Positions 54,108 through 64,000 of a DNA stretch of 64,000 bases are shown here, piece after piece (positions within the stretch are counted from its first letter, which is position 1; each line of letters starts with the position of its first letter). This stretch comes from Chitinimonas prasina (GTDB lineage Bacteria; Pseudomonadota; Gammaproteobacteria; Burkholderiales; Chitinimonadaceae), in contig NZ_BSOG01000005.1 in NCBI RefSeq assembly GCF_030160395.1, forward strand, positions 156,962 to 220,961, read 5' to 3'. A model generated the notes under the pieces. That model worked only from the letters and a program-made list of their open reading frames with translations. It made no database searches and was not told where the DNA came from. The translations under genes and the position numbers were made by a program.

Positions 54108-54665
54108 CTATTTCGATGCCTTTGTCATGCCCAGAGCGTCCCAGCCGGTCTGCCCCAGCTCGCGCAAGGTAGCGATGTTCTTCTCGAAGATATCGGCCGC
54201 ATCGGGGAAGGCTGCCACCGCCCTGTCTATGCTGTCCTCGCGCAGCAAATGCAGGGTGGGATAGGGCGAACGGTTGCTGTAGTTGCTGATGTCGTCCGGC
54301 TCGGTATCCGCAAACTGGTACTGCGGGTGAAAACTGGCAATCTGTATCACCCCTTCCAGCTCATGCTCGGCCACCACCCCGTCGGCCACATCGAGAAACT
54401 CGTTGTAATCGAGGAAGTCATTCAGGATATAGGGGTGGATCAGCAAGGTGGTATCGAGTTCTTCAGGGTCGGCCTCGGCCAGCCTGTCCAGCTCACGGTC
54501 CAGGTCTTCCAGCAGGGCATCCAGATTGCGGGCATCGCTCACCACCAGGCGCACCTGCTGTTTGACATACACCGCCTTGGCGAAGGGGCAGAGATTCAGC
54601 CCTATGACGGCTTTTTCCAGCCAGTCGCGGGTGGCAGTAATGACGGATTCGTGCTCGTTTGTCAT
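54108..54665 (-). CDS. DUF1415 family protein
   Basis: A 185-residue cytoplasmic protein matching DUF1415: ATRDWLEKAVIGLNLCPFAK near the N-terminus, LDTTLLIHPYILNDFLDYNE, and IQIASFHPQYQFADTEPDDI with NRSPYPTLHLLREDSIDRAV. Its function is unknown, though it is widely conserved in proteobacteria. Conserved Cys-Pro and His residues suggest an enzyme or cofactor binder. It is divergent from the HD-GYP gene with only 64 bp between starts. The long open frame upstream of MTNEHES is the shadow of that neighbour. Confidence 0.88.
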   Translation of the reverse strand: MTNEHESVITATRDWLEKAVIGLNLCPFAKAVYVKQQVRLVVSDARNLDALLEDLDRELDRLAEADPEELDTTLLIHPYILNDFLDYNEFLDVADGVVAEHELEGVIQIASFHPQYQFADTEPDDISNYSNRSPYPTLHLLREDSIDRAVAAFPDAADIFEKNIATLRELGQTGWDALGMTKASK

Positions 54666-54729
54666 GGCGTAATAGGGGAAGCGGATCAGGCTTGCTATTC
54701 TACTGCTTAAGTCCACCGGCATCGCCACC

Positions 54730-56013
54730 ATGACAAACACCAGCCCCAGCCAACCTACGTATATCGTTCCTGCGCAATTGCGGCTTGGCCTGTATGTCAG
54801 GTTGGAGCTCGACTGGCTATCGCACCCGTTTACCTTCAACCAGTTCAAGATCACCAAGCAGGAGCAGATCGACACCCTGCGCTCCTTGGGGCTGGAACGC
54901 ATACGCATCGACGTCAAACGCAGCGATGTGCAGCCCCTGCCCGCCCCGACCGAACCCGAACCGGCCGTGCCCGCTGCCCAGCGAGAGGCCCAGGACGCTG
55001 CCATCGTCGCCAAGCGGGTCAGGGTGGAAAAACTCACCCAGCACCGCACCGCCCTCAATGAATGCGAACGCAAATTCCAGGGGGCCGCACGGGCACTCAA
55101 GACCATTACCCGCAACCTGTTCGCCCGCCCAGGCGAATCCATGGCAGAAGCCGCCGAGCTGATCAACAGCCTGGTGGATTCCATGCTCACCGATCGCGAT
55201 ATCGCCATCCACCTGATGAACGACAAGCTGGGCGGCGAGGAAGTGTATTTCCACCAGCTCAATGTCGCCGTACTGGCCATGATGCTGGGCAAGCAGCTGC
55301 ACATGGACAGGGAGCAACTGACCGAGATCGGCATGGGGGCGCTGTTCCACGATATCGGCAAGATGGAGCTACCCAGCCAGTTGCTGCAAAAGACCGATGC
55401 GCTCAGCCCCAGCGAGCAGGATCTGATGATGCGGCATACCCATTACGGCCTGGAGATAGGCAAGAAGCTGGGCCTGTCGCCAGAGGCGCTGGCCATCGTG
55501 TTCCAGCACCATGAGTGCGTGGACGGCAGCGGCTACCCCCATGCTTTGCGCGGCGAAGGCATATTGCCGTTGTCGCGCCTGGTGGCCATCGTCAATGAGT
55601 ATGACAACCTCTGCAACCGCCCCAATCCCCGCGATTCGCTCACGCCCTATGAAGCGCTTGCCACCATGTTCGGCCAGCAGCGTGCTCGTTTCGAGGCACA
55701 GGCACTGGGCATCTTTATCCGCTGCATGGGCGTTTACCCGCCCGGCACCCTGGTGCAGCTCTCCAACAATGCGCTGGGGCTGGTCATGGCGGTAAACTCC
55801 AGCAAACCGCTCAAACCCACGGTGCTGATCTACGACCCTAGCGTACCCAAACACGAGGCCATCATCCTCGATCTGGAGAGCGAGGCCGAGCTCACCATCA
55901 TCAAGAGCATACGCCCGGGGCAGTTGCCCCAGCAGGTGTTTACCTACCTCAATCCGCGCAAGCGCATGACCTACTACTGCGATACCGTACCCGGCCCCAC
56001 TCAAGGCGCCTGA
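54730..56013 (+). CDS. HD-GYP domain phosphodiesterase with DUF3391
   Basis: A 427-residue protein. An N-terminal DUF3391 domain (~10-130; PAQLRLGLYVRLELDWLSHP) precedes an HD-GYP domain (~175-370): GALFHDIGKMELPSQLL (HD pair), MMRHTHYGLEIGKKLGLSPE, and QHHECVDGSGYPHALRGEGI with a usual HHExxDGxGYP motif. All key metal-ligand residues are present, so it should hydrolyse c-di-GMP. No receiver domain is seen, so the input is via DUF3391 or protein partners. The gene has no evident ribosome site, and its first codons begin directly after the divergent promoter. Confidence 0.93.
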   Translation: MTNTSPSQPTYIVPAQLRLGLYVRLELDWLSHPFTFNQFKITKQEQIDTLRSLGLERIRIDVKRSDVQPLPAPTEPEPAVPAAQREAQDAAIVAKRVRVEKLTQHRTALNECERKFQGAARALKTITRNLFARPGESMAEAAELINSLVDSMLTDRDIAIHLMNDKLGGEEVYFHQLNVAVLAMMLGKQLHMDREQLTEIGMGALFHDIGKMELPSQLLQKTDALSPSEQDLMMRHTHYGLEIGKKLGLSPEALAIVFQHHECVDGSGYPHALRGEGILPLSRLVAIVNEYDNLCNRPNPRDSLTPYEALATMFGQQRARFEAQALGIFIRCMGVYPPGTLVQLSNNALGLVMAVNSSKPLKPTVLIYDPSVPKHEAIILDLESEAELTIIKSIRPGQLPQQVFTYLNPRKRMTYYCDTVPGPTQGA

Positions 56014-56336
56014 TCACCGACCTCCGCATCGGAATCACACCCCTGCCCTGCCGCGATGCGCCGGGCAAACCAACGGCGGGCCAGGCCGTGCAAGGGCGTG
56101 GGCAGATAAGGCAGATGCCGGCCTGGTTGCAGCAACAGGCCACAGCCATAACGGCCTGCTTGCGCCTGCCAGACCAAGGCCGGGCAAGCGCCCTGGCGCA
56201 AACCGAAGATGCGCTGCCCCACCGGGCAGGGCTCGGCCGCGCAACAGACGCCACAGCCGTTGCAAGGTTCGCCCCAGGCCGGTTTGGCCGGGGCTTTGGT
56301 ATGGAGATGAATGATTTGATAGACAGTCTGCACCAT
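56001..56336 (-). CDS. Small Cys-cluster protein (YkgJ-like CxxCGxCC)
   Basis: A 111-residue protein with an N-terminal metal-type cluster CNGCGVCCAAEPCPVG and two further Cys (GACPALVW, YGCGLLL). This pattern resembles YkgJ-type zinc or iron-sulfur cluster proteins of unknown function. The basic C-terminal part overlaps the 3' end of the HD-GYP gene by 13 bp. The ATG 56336 is preferred to a TTG 11 codons upstream. It could be a short redox or metal-handling protein. Confidence 0.65.
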   Translation of the reverse strand: MVQTVYQIIHLHTKAPAKPAWGEPCNGCGVCCAAEPCPVGQRIFGLRQGACPALVWQAQAGRYGCGLLLQPGRHLPYLPTPLHGLARRWFARRIAAGQGCDSDAEVGDQAP

Positions 56337-56678
56337 GCCCGCAGCATAGTGCTTAAGGGGCCTCTGCAATAGCCCACACTATCGGGCACCAGCGAGGCTC
56401 CCTCGCGTTGGCGAGAGCAAGGGTACAGATTCCAGCAGCGATCAGAGGTTGAGTTTCTGCTGCCATCAAACGCCCGGACTGCTGGTATGGGATGCTGCCG
56501 CTTGAATATCCCACCTATTGCAGCGCCTCTCTGGGTGCATGTATTTCACCTTTGCGCAGCGCAACTAGAGTAGCGCATGCCCATCGACATCTTCCCTCCA
56601 GACTCTCCCTGCAGCAGCATACTTGACATCCTTAGGTTTGCATCACAAACTTATTTGCATAGACAAATTGGAGCAAAC

Positions 56679-57323
56679 ATGCAGGCCGATCATCTTGACG
56701 AGTTGCAGCAACTCACTGCTGAATACGCACGCTACTCCCGCAGCGCCGGAGGAATATCCTCAGTGCTCGGTGGCGTCCTTTGTCTGATGTCCTACCTTGC
56801 AGGCGGGCTGCTCCCTCTGACTGATCTGCTGCGCGCCGTGCTGCTGGCACTACCCTTGGTCTGGCTTGTCAGCAAGCAGCTGATGGCCAGGTATTACTAT
56901 CAAGCCTATGGTCATGTGGAAGAGCGGCCCGATCACAGCTCACTACGCAGTCATTACTTCTGCGTCGCCGTCACCGGGCTAATCTGTGCTTGGTTGGCTG
57001 TGGGGAATATCATAGTGGCGGAGCCATTGGGCAATGCCGCCTGGGATTGGACCCGCCTGGGGTATGTAGGTATTGCGCTGGCAATGCCCTTTGTCGCGTG
57101 GCGCTACCTACGCAACCCGCTCGACTACATCATGGGCGTATTCCTGCTCTGCCAGGCCGCTGTAGTAGCCACCGGCAGGTCTTATCCACTGATCGGCATC
57201 GCCATGCTCTTTGCTCTGTACGCGGTACAAAGCATCATCGTTGGCTTACGCGATCACCGCCGCTTCCTCCGCTTGCGGGCTAGGCTAGATATCCTGATGC
57301 ATGCTGCAACCATGGCTAAGTGA
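56679..57323 (+). CDS. Multi-pass membrane protein in M23 operon
   Basis: A 214-residue inner-membrane protein with about six hydrophobic segments (~22-45, ~50-70, ~92-115, ~123-142, ~150-165, ~168-190). A soluble N-terminus (MQADHLDELQQLTAEYARYS) and a basic C-terminus (RDHRRFLRLRARLDIL) are predicted cytoplasmic. No family is recognised. GGAG lies seven bases before the chosen ATG; an upstream in-frame start is weaker. A possible promoter is TTGACA at 56623 with a TTATTT-like -10. It overlaps the next gene's GTG (GTGA) and so is coupled to the winged-helix regulator. This pairing suggests a membrane sensor, but that is inference. Confidence 0.7.
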   Translation: MQADHLDELQQLTAEYARYSRSAGGISSVLGGVLCLMSYLAGGLLPLTDLLRAVLLALPLVWLVSKQLMARYYYQAYGHVEERPDHSSLRSHYFCVAVTGLICAWLAVGNIIVAEPLGNAAWDWTRLGYVGIALAMPFVAWRYLRNPLDYIMGVFLLCQAAVVATGRSYPLIGIAMLFALYAVQSIIVGLRDHRRFLRLRARLDILMHAATMAK

Positions 57324-57328
57324 TCTCG

Positions 57329-57649
57329 ATGGAACCCTGCGCACTACACCTAAACCGTCTAGTACATGAGCCTGCGAGACTGATGGTGCTCACCATCCTG
57401 GCCGGAGCTGTGTCGGTCGAGTTCGGCTTTATCGAGAAACTCAGCGGCCTTAGCAAGGGCAACTTGTCCAGTCATATGAGCAAACTGGAAGCAGGCGGAC
57501 TAATCACCATACACAAGTCGTTCCGTGGCAAGCGGCCGTTGACCACGCTGGCCATCACAGCGGCCGGCTTGACCGCCTTGTCCGAATATCGCCAGCACTT
57601 GAGCAGAGTGATCGCCGAAATTCCAGACCGCCTACACCTAAAGGAGTGA
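57329..57649 (+). CDS. Winged-helix transcriptional regulator (MarR/ArsR-like)
   Basis: A 106-residue single-domain winged-helix protein: HEPARLMVLTILAGAVSVEF, SGLSKGNLSSHMSKLEAGGL (recognition helix) and KSFRGKRPLTTLAITAAGLT (wing). It resembles the small YdgF-like HTH regulators that often sit beside integral-membrane proteins. Here it is flanked by a membrane protein and an M23 peptidase. A GTG at 57320 overlapping the previous stop is an alternative start. It probably regulates its own operon. No ligand or target is visible. Confidence 0.8.
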   Translation: MEPCALHLNRLVHEPARLMVLTILAGAVSVEFGFIEKLSGLSKGNLSSHMSKLEAGGLITIHKSFRGKRPLTTLAITAAGLTALSEYRQHLSRVIAEIPDRLHLKE

Positions 57650-57654
57650 AGCAG

Positions 57655-58653
57655 ATGTACCAATCCATGACCGTCGCATTGGCGCTCCTGTCCTTGATTG
57701 TTTCCGCTGCACCCATAGGGCCAGCCGAGCATGGCAAGACGTTGACCCAGCAGTTCTACGCCCGCGATATCGCTACACTGTGGTCACGCATGGACGACAG
57801 GATGCAAGCTGCCATGAAAAGCCAAGTAGCGCTGACTGAATTTCGCGACCAAGTCGAGAATCAGCTGGGAGTAGAGGAGTCAGTTATCGAGGAAACCGTC
57901 GAGACCGACGCGGGCCTGCAGATGTACACGCGCAAGGCGAAGTTCAGTAAGTTTTCAGGCTACGTCATCGTGCAGTGGGCACTGACACCGGATGGCAAAG
58001 TGGCCGGCTTTCAGATTGCCCCCGCCAAGGCCGGTCAGATTCCCGCCGCCAGCAAGCATGAGAACTACCGGACCAAGACATTGCTACGACTCCCCTTCGA
58101 CCAACCCTTCTTAGTATTCTGGGGCGGCCGCACATTAGTGCAGAACTATCACGCGGCCCATGCCAACCAGCGCTTTGCCTACGATATGCTGGTGAGTCAA
58201 GCGGGTACCAGCCGTGCCGGTAAGTCACAGGAAAATGATGACTACTACTGCTTTGGCAAACCCTTACTTGCCCCGGCCGGCGGTACGGTGGTGCAAGCTG
58301 TAGATGGAGTCGCAGACAATCTGCCCTGCAAGCTGAATCCCGCCGCCCTGCTGGGCAATCACGTCATCATCAATCATGGTAATGGCGAATATTCACTGCT
58401 TGCCCACCTAAGGCAAGGCAGCACCAGAGTCAAGGCCGGTGACATAGTCGTGAGCAGCCAACTGCTAGGTGAGTGTGGCAACAGTGGCAACTCGTCCGAG
58501 CCCCACCTGCATTACCAGCTACAGGATGGTCCGACCTTCGGCTCGGCCGCCAGCCTGCCGGCGCAGTTTGTACAGTATCTGGCCGACGATCAACCAGTAG
58601 CGCGTGGAGAACCCGTCAAAGGGCAGACTGTACGCCCAGCCAGGACATTCTGA
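57655..58653 (+). CDS. Secreted M23-family peptidase with DUF3887-like N-domain
   Basis: A 332-residue exported protein. It has a signal peptide (~1-22), an N-terminal DUF3887-like domain (~28-125; QFYARDIATLWSRMDDRMQA) and a LytM/M23 peptidase domain (~165-325): NQRFAYDMLV, NHVIINHGNGEYSLLAHLRQ and SEPHLHYQLQDG (HxH metal ligands). M23 enzymes cut peptidoglycan cross-bridges. The ATG follows AAGGAG, seven bases before it; the GTG overlapping the previous stop is too close to that site. It is the last gene of a coupled three-gene operon under the winged-helix protein. A terminator lies 8 bp after its stop. Confidence 0.85.
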   Translation: MYQSMTVALALLSLIVSAAPIGPAEHGKTLTQQFYARDIATLWSRMDDRMQAAMKSQVALTEFRDQVENQLGVEESVIEETVETDAGLQMYTRKAKFSKFSGYVIVQWALTPDGKVAGFQIAPAKAGQIPAASKHENYRTKTLLRLPFDQPFLVFWGGRTLVQNYHAAHANQRFAYDMLVSQAGTSRAGKSQENDDYYCFGKPLLAPAGGTVVQAVDGVADNLPCKLNPAALLGNHVIINHGNGEYSLLAHLRQGSTRVKAGDIVVSSQLLGECGNSGNSSEPHLHYQLQDGPTFGSAASLPAQFVQYLADDQPVARGEPVKGQTVRPARTF

Positions 58654-58660
58654 TGTCAGA

Positions 58661-58689
58661 AAGGCCCCGCAACTAGGTTGCAGGGCCTT
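58661..58689. terminator. Convergent terminator
   Basis: AAGGCCC-c-GCAAC / GTTGC-a-GGGCCTT, a 12-bp stem with one mismatch and a three-base loop between the convergent M23 peptidase and GH18 chitinase genes. Confidence 0.65.
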
Positions 58690-58725
58690 CCCGCGTGATA
58701 ACACCGTCAGCTCACCTTGGTCACC

Positions 58726-61353
58726 TCAAGGCAGATTGCCCACCGGCAGGTTGGGATACTCCTGCTTGATGGCAAAGCGCTTGCTGCCCACCGTGATGAC
58801 ATAGTTGGACGGCCCGGTGATGGGCAGGTAGTAGTTCAGGGTGATATCCACCGACTGCCCAGGTGCCACCGACTGCCAGGCGGGCAGCTTGAACTGCGCC
58901 GTATGGAAATCGCCCTTGAAACCACCCACATTGCTGCCGGTATGCTCCGATGCCACCACCTTGAGCCCAGCCCCCGACTGATCGGCCATATTGTTGGGCG
59001 CGGCCACCGGGTATTGGAACTCGATCTGGGCACCGCCCGGCAAGGCTGCGCTACCCTTGTTGGTGATGCGCAGCTTGGGGTTGAGCGGGTAGTTCTGGTC
59101 GCCCAGCTTGAAGTCCACCACATCGAACTGCAGGTTCAGCGCCTCGGCCGGCATGGTCTGCTTGGCGCGTTTGTTGCCATAGGCCGTTGCCGACTTGAAG
59201 CTGTTGTGCAAGATTGACGTGAGTGTCTGGCCGATGTAGTACTCCTTCTTGATGCCATCGTAGGCATAGTCGCCCGCCAGTTCCCAGAACATCGCCCCGC
59301 CTATGCCGTTGTCGACTATCCACTGTGCCTTGCGAGCCATTGATTGCTCGTCCTCGGTCGACAGGAACACCTTCTTCTGGGCATTCCACAGCCACGGCGC
59401 CACCAGGGTGGCATCATAGTGGCGGCTGTAGCTGCCCACCAGATCGCTACCGCTGAGACCGTAGACGCCAAGATAGCTGCCGGCGATGCCATTCTCCAGG
59501 TTCTTGGCGTGCCACATGGGGTTGGAGCCCGCGCCCATCTCGCGGCCTTGCGCGTCCAGATCGTGCCAGAGGTTGTCGATGCCCGTGGCACCGGTACCGC
59601 ACTCGGTCAGGCCTGGGCCACAGTTGCTGGACTTGGGCGAGGTGCCCCACAGGCCGTTGCTGCCGCCAGTGACACCCTTCCAGCCTCGGGTGTAGTAAGG
59701 CACCCCGACATTGATGCGGCCAGCCGGCAAGGCGCCACGGAAGTAACGGTAGGCCCAGTCGGTATTGAGATAGCCTATGCCGCCGTACTGGCTGGCGGTA
59801 TAGACGCCCCACTTGGCCAGTTCGGCATCCTTGCCATCGTCAAACAGCGCGGCATTGGGGCCGACAAACTCGTTCCAGGCACCGTGCAGGTCATAGGTCA
59901 TCATGTTGACGAAATCGAGATACTGCACGCCCTGGAAGGTTTCCATGCCGCGTAGCAGATAGCCGGACGAGGGCGAGGCAATGGTCAGCTGATAGTACCT
60001 GCCGTCCGCTGCCGAAGCCTCGTCGAGCTTCTTGCGCAGCACCTTGAGCAACTCACGGTAAGACGCCTGCAGGCCCTTCAGCCTGGGCTCCGAAATGCCC
60101 CAGTCCAGCGGGTTGCCGGCCTTGCTCATGGTGGTGGGGTACTCGTAATCGATATCTGCCCCATCAAAGCCATACTTGCGCAGGAAGCCCACCACCGAGT
60201 CGGCAAAGGTATTGATACCAGCCGTATTGATGCTGCCATCGGCATGGGTGGTCATGCTGTAGAAGCCGCCCGAGGCAACGCGGTTGCCATCGCTGCCAAA
60301 GTAGCCGCCAGTCTCGGCCCAGCCGCCTATCGACACCAGGGTCTTCACACCGGGGTTGAGCTTCTTGTACTTGGTCAGCAGGTTGAGATGCCCCTTGTAG
60401 CTCAGCGAGCTATCCATCTCCGCACCTGCCACACCTGGCCATTCCATGCCGGTTGCTTCGTTGCCTGTCACCATCTCGTTGACCGAAACCTTGTTGCTGC
60501 CATCGACATGGGCAAAGGCGTAGTTGATATGGGTCAGCTTGGTCCAGGGAATATCCTTGGCCAGATAGGCCGGCTGGCCGTTCTTGCCGGTACGCCAGCT
60601 GGTGAAGTAGCCGATGATGCGCCGCTTGTTGCCATTGGCCAGCTTTTCCCGGCCTTGGTTGTCGTACGCCAGGCAGTAGGGCACGTTCACCTGCGCCACC
60701 CGTACCAGTCCATCGGGGCGGCAGGCCTCATCCGGGAAGGTGGGTGTCGGTGTGGGTGTGGGTGTGGGTGTGGGTGTGGGTGTGGGTGTGGGTGTGGGTG
60801 TGGGTGTGGGCGTGGGTGTGGGCGTGGGCGTTGGGGTCGGGGTTCCGCAGGCGCTCAGGTCAGTCCATGGCTTGCCGGCCCCGGTATTAGACGCGGGCAC
60901 CTCGCCCATGGTCCACCACTTGGCCTCGTAGTTGCGCCCGGCATAGGTCACCCGCTGGCCGCCGGTATAGGCCGTCCCGGCACTCCAGGCGTTGTAGCAG
61001 GTCTCGGGCGTTGGTGTTGGTGTTGGTGTTGGTGTTGGTGTTGGTGTTGGTGTTGGTGTTGGTGTCGGTGTCGGTGTCGGCGTACTGCTGCAGTTCTCTA
61101 CAAAACCCCACAGGGTAGGCGTCGATGCCGGGTTCCAGTTGGCGCCCACATGGGCCGTATGGGTCTGCAGTGCCTTGTAGTTCTTGCTTAGGTAAGAGGC
61201 CGGCGTGTTCACCATATAGGTGCTGCCCTCGGCCCATGCTGTGGCGCAATTGGCCGCCATGGCCTGGGGGGCATACAGCAGGCCTGCCGTAGCGAGGCTA
61301 AGACTGACAGCGCGCAAGGCATAGCGCCGGTTTGGCTTGCAAAGGAATTGCAT
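58726..61353 (-). CDS. Multi-domain GH18 chitinase
   Basis: An 875-residue secreted chitinase with a signal peptide (~1-34, ending MAANC). CBM5/12-like module 1 (NCATAWAEGSTYMVNTPASY) is followed by a Thr-Pro linker, CBM5/12 module 2 (CYNAWSAGTAYTGGQRVTYA, aromatic face YEAKWW), a second Thr-Pro linker, and a GH18 barrel (~240-740). The barrel carries KTLVSIGGWAETGGYFG and the catalytic DGADIDYEYP, with Glu as proton donor. A C-terminal beta domain of ~130 residues may bind or dock. It hydrolyses chitin to oligosaccharides. The linkers are encoded by hexanucleotide arrays of different codon type. The start has GGAG 11 bases upstream. Confidence 0.93.
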   Translation of the reverse strand: MQFLCKPNRRYALRAVSLSLATAGLLYAPQAMAANCATAWAEGSTYMVNTPASYLSKNYKALQTHTAHVGANWNPASTPTLWGFVENCSSTPTPTPTPTPTPTPTPTPTPTPTPTPETCYNAWSAGTAYTGGQRVTYAGRNYEAKWWTMGEVPASNTGAGKPWTDLSACGTPTPTPTPTPTPTPTPTPTPTPTPTPTPTPTPTPTFPDEACRPDGLVRVAQVNVPYCLAYDNQGREKLANGNKRRIIGYFTSWRTGKNGQPAYLAKDIPWTKLTHINYAFAHVDGSNKVSVNEMVTGNEATGMEWPGVAGAEMDSSLSYKGHLNLLTKYKKLNPGVKTLVSIGGWAETGGYFGSDGNRVASGGFYSMTTHADGSINTAGINTFADSVVGFLRKYGFDGADIDYEYPTTMSKAGNPLDWGISEPRLKGLQASYRELLKVLRKKLDEASAADGRYYQLTIASPSSGYLLRGMETFQGVQYLDFVNMMTYDLHGAWNEFVGPNAALFDDGKDAELAKWGVYTASQYGGIGYLNTDWAYRYFRGALPAGRINVGVPYYTRGWKGVTGGSNGLWGTSPKSSNCGPGLTECGTGATGIDNLWHDLDAQGREMGAGSNPMWHAKNLENGIAGSYLGVYGLSGSDLVGSYSRHYDATLVAPWLWNAQKKVFLSTEDEQSMARKAQWIVDNGIGGAMFWELAGDYAYDGIKKEYYIGQTLTSILHNSFKSATAYGNKRAKQTMPAEALNLQFDVVDFKLGDQNYPLNPKLRITNKGSAALPGGAQIEFQYPVAAPNNMADQSGAGLKVVASEHTGSNVGGFKGDFHTAQFKLPAWQSVAPGQSVDITLNYYLPITGPSNYVITVGSKRFAIKQEYPNLPVGNLP
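60741..60840 (-). repeat. Hexanucleotide array, Thr-Pro linker 2
   Basis: Tandem (GGTGTG)n on the plus strand encodes (Thr-Pro)n between the second CBM and GH18 domain. It is nearly uniform in the middle and drifts to GGCGTG/GGCGTT at the distal end. Confidence 0.9.
61007..61082 (-). repeat. Hexanucleotide array, Thr-Pro linker 1
   Basis: Tandem (GGTGTT)n then (GGTGTC)n encodes the Thr-Pro linker between the two CBM modules. A different codon variant predominates from linker 2. Confidence 0.9.
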
Positions 61354-62011
61354 GGTGTTGTTTGCTCCGTGCTTGATGTTGGAAACAAAGTGGGCAGGGA
61401 AACCCATTCGACCTCGCCACTCCTTATGCAAAGGACGCTACCCTTTCTGCCTGAATCGCTACGCTGGCTACTCAGGCCCAGACCGAGGCCGCCATCATGC
61501 TATGACAAATACAAAATGTTTTACCTCTCCATTTAAAATAAAAACCCATAAATGTAGTGCGGAAAAAATGACTACAAATTGATGCAAAGCAGCAATTCAA
61601 CCATTATTCCCATACCTGACTGCATGCATTGTCACAAACGCCAAAGTGGTATTGACACCCAACAAAATCCAAGCAAGAAAACCCTCACAATCCCGGTTTA
61701 AATCCCGCTGTAACCGCTTATATTTACAGCACTTTCACCATAGAAAAACACACCATTACCCGATGCTCATCCAACTTGTATTCTCAGGCCATTCACACAC
61801 CCCAATAGGGTAAGAAATTTAAATGATCAATTCATGAAACCTCATAGCTTTTCATGATGAAATTTATGTAGCGCAGACATTGCAACGGCCTTAAACTACG
61901 GCAGACAGTCGACAGAAAATCCAAACAAATCAATGCCGTGCTGCCAATCTGCAACAACATGGCCGCACGCACCAATCCATTACAGAGAGTGTTACGCACC
62001 AACTCCACAGC
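61354..62011. other. AT-rich intergenic region upstream of GH18 chitinase
   Basis: The GC content falls visibly between about 61490 and 61850 (A- and T-rich runs), unlike the surrounding genes. It probably contains the chitinase promoter. Two short minus-strand frames near 61832-62163 overlap each other and the DUF7336-like fragment, and have no support. Confidence 0.5.
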
Positions 62012-62227
62012 GTATATCTGGTTTGGCATACCCGCAAAGATGATGAATACGGTGACGACGCCAAGCTGATCGGTGTATTCAGTTCGTCACGCCAGGCCAA
62101 AACTGCCACTGCACGCCTTAAGGATAAACCGGGTTTCAGGAACTGGATCGAGGGATTCTCCATAACAGCCTACACTCTGGACGTCAGCCATGGGAATAAG
62201 GGCTTTGGCCTAGATGAACCACCCTAG
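62012..62227 (+). pseudogene. DUF7336-like fragment without a start codon
   Basis: A 71-codon plus-strand frame reads VYLVWHTRKDDEYGDDAKLI, GVFSSRQAKTATARLKDKPG, FRNWIEGFSITAYTLDVSHG. This matches the layout of small DUF7336-type proteins (VYxLWH, DDxKLIGxYSS, xAxxRLKDxPGFR). The frame stays open upstream to a TGA near 61856 but offers no ATG, GTG or TTG, so it is either broken or uses an unusual start (CTG or ATT). The family has no known function. Confidence 0.45.
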
Positions 62228-62275
62228 CTGCTCCATTGCAATATGACGCCATCCGCCATCAAAGTAATACGAAAA

Positions 62276-62303
62276 AAATGGCATGCCACCCGGCATGCCA
62301 TTT
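62276..62303 (-). terminator. Terminator of GH19 chitinase
   Basis: AAATGGCATGCC-ACCC-GGCATGCCATTT, a perfect 12-bp stem, 22 bp past the GH19 stop, with a U-run on the minus strand (A-run at 62272-62278). Confidence 0.88.
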
Positions 62304-62324
62304 CAGCTCTCAGCACCGCTGATT

Positions 62325-64000
<1,676 letters not shown>

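Overview
The window is high-GC DNA from a free-living Gram-negative bacterium, most likely a chitin-degrading betaproteobacterium of the Neisseriales/Chitinimonas-Chitinivorax type. I infer this from gene content: a GH18 and a GH19 chitinase with CBM5/12 modules, a secreted collagenase, FadL and TonB-dependent outer-membrane proteins, TypA, RhlE-type helicases, TrxC and RarD. The genus is not proven. No rRNA, tRNA, CRISPR array, integrase or replication origin was seen. The only insertion-sequence trace is a decayed IS4-type fragment.

Layout. 1-1.9 kb: start of a secreted protein, a zinc-ribbon-like protein and a periplasmic solute-binding protein. 2.0-9.4 kb: an iron/flavin region with DUF4198 protein, ApbE-DUF2271 fusion, PepSY membrane protein, a BPL_N-like secreted protein, the IS remnant and a TonB-dependent receptor, with two Fur-box-like sites sharing the same 11-base core. 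9.5-11.5 kb: a translationally coupled RNA-repair pair, an ATP-dependent RNA ligase followed by an HD-phosphoesterase/polynucleotide kinase. 11.9-24.7 kb: lipid metabolism, with an alpha/beta lipase, a chalcone-isomerase-like protein, thiolase plus FadB-type enzyme, FadL, FadE with a PsrA-like TetR regulator, and a GDSL lipase. 24.9-29.2 kb: a Ca-repeat membrane protein, an M9 collagenase and a PAS-AraC regulator.

29.3-46.5 kb is mostly core genome: TypA, two DEAD-box helicases, Sel1 protein, chemoreceptor, a second solute-binding protein, an old-yellow-enzyme operon, RarD, SRPBCC protein and TrxC. It is interrupted by a 3.5-copy, 167-bp tandem repeat at 42.6-43.2 kb. 46.5-53.6 kb is accessory: a 1684-residue RHS protein with a His/Cys caspase-like C-terminus, a small downstream ORF, a secreted Cys-containing protein and about 1 kb of gene-poor DNA. 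53.7-58.7 kb holds CspA, DUF1415, HD-GYP, a Cys-cluster protein and a membrane protein/winged-helix/M23 peptidase operon. 58.7-64.0 kb holds the two chitinases, whose Thr-Pro linkers are encoded by long hexanucleotide arrays.

The strongest system-level signal is a fatty-acid regulon. Sites of the form C-R-A-R-C-N4-G-Y-T-Y-G lie in front of the fadB-type gene, the psrA-like/fadE operon and the divergent GDSL lipase, with a half-site in front of fadL. This would tie lipid hydrolysis, uptake and beta-oxidation to one repressor. The RNA-repair operon and the RHS C-terminal domain are the most interesting enzymatic units.
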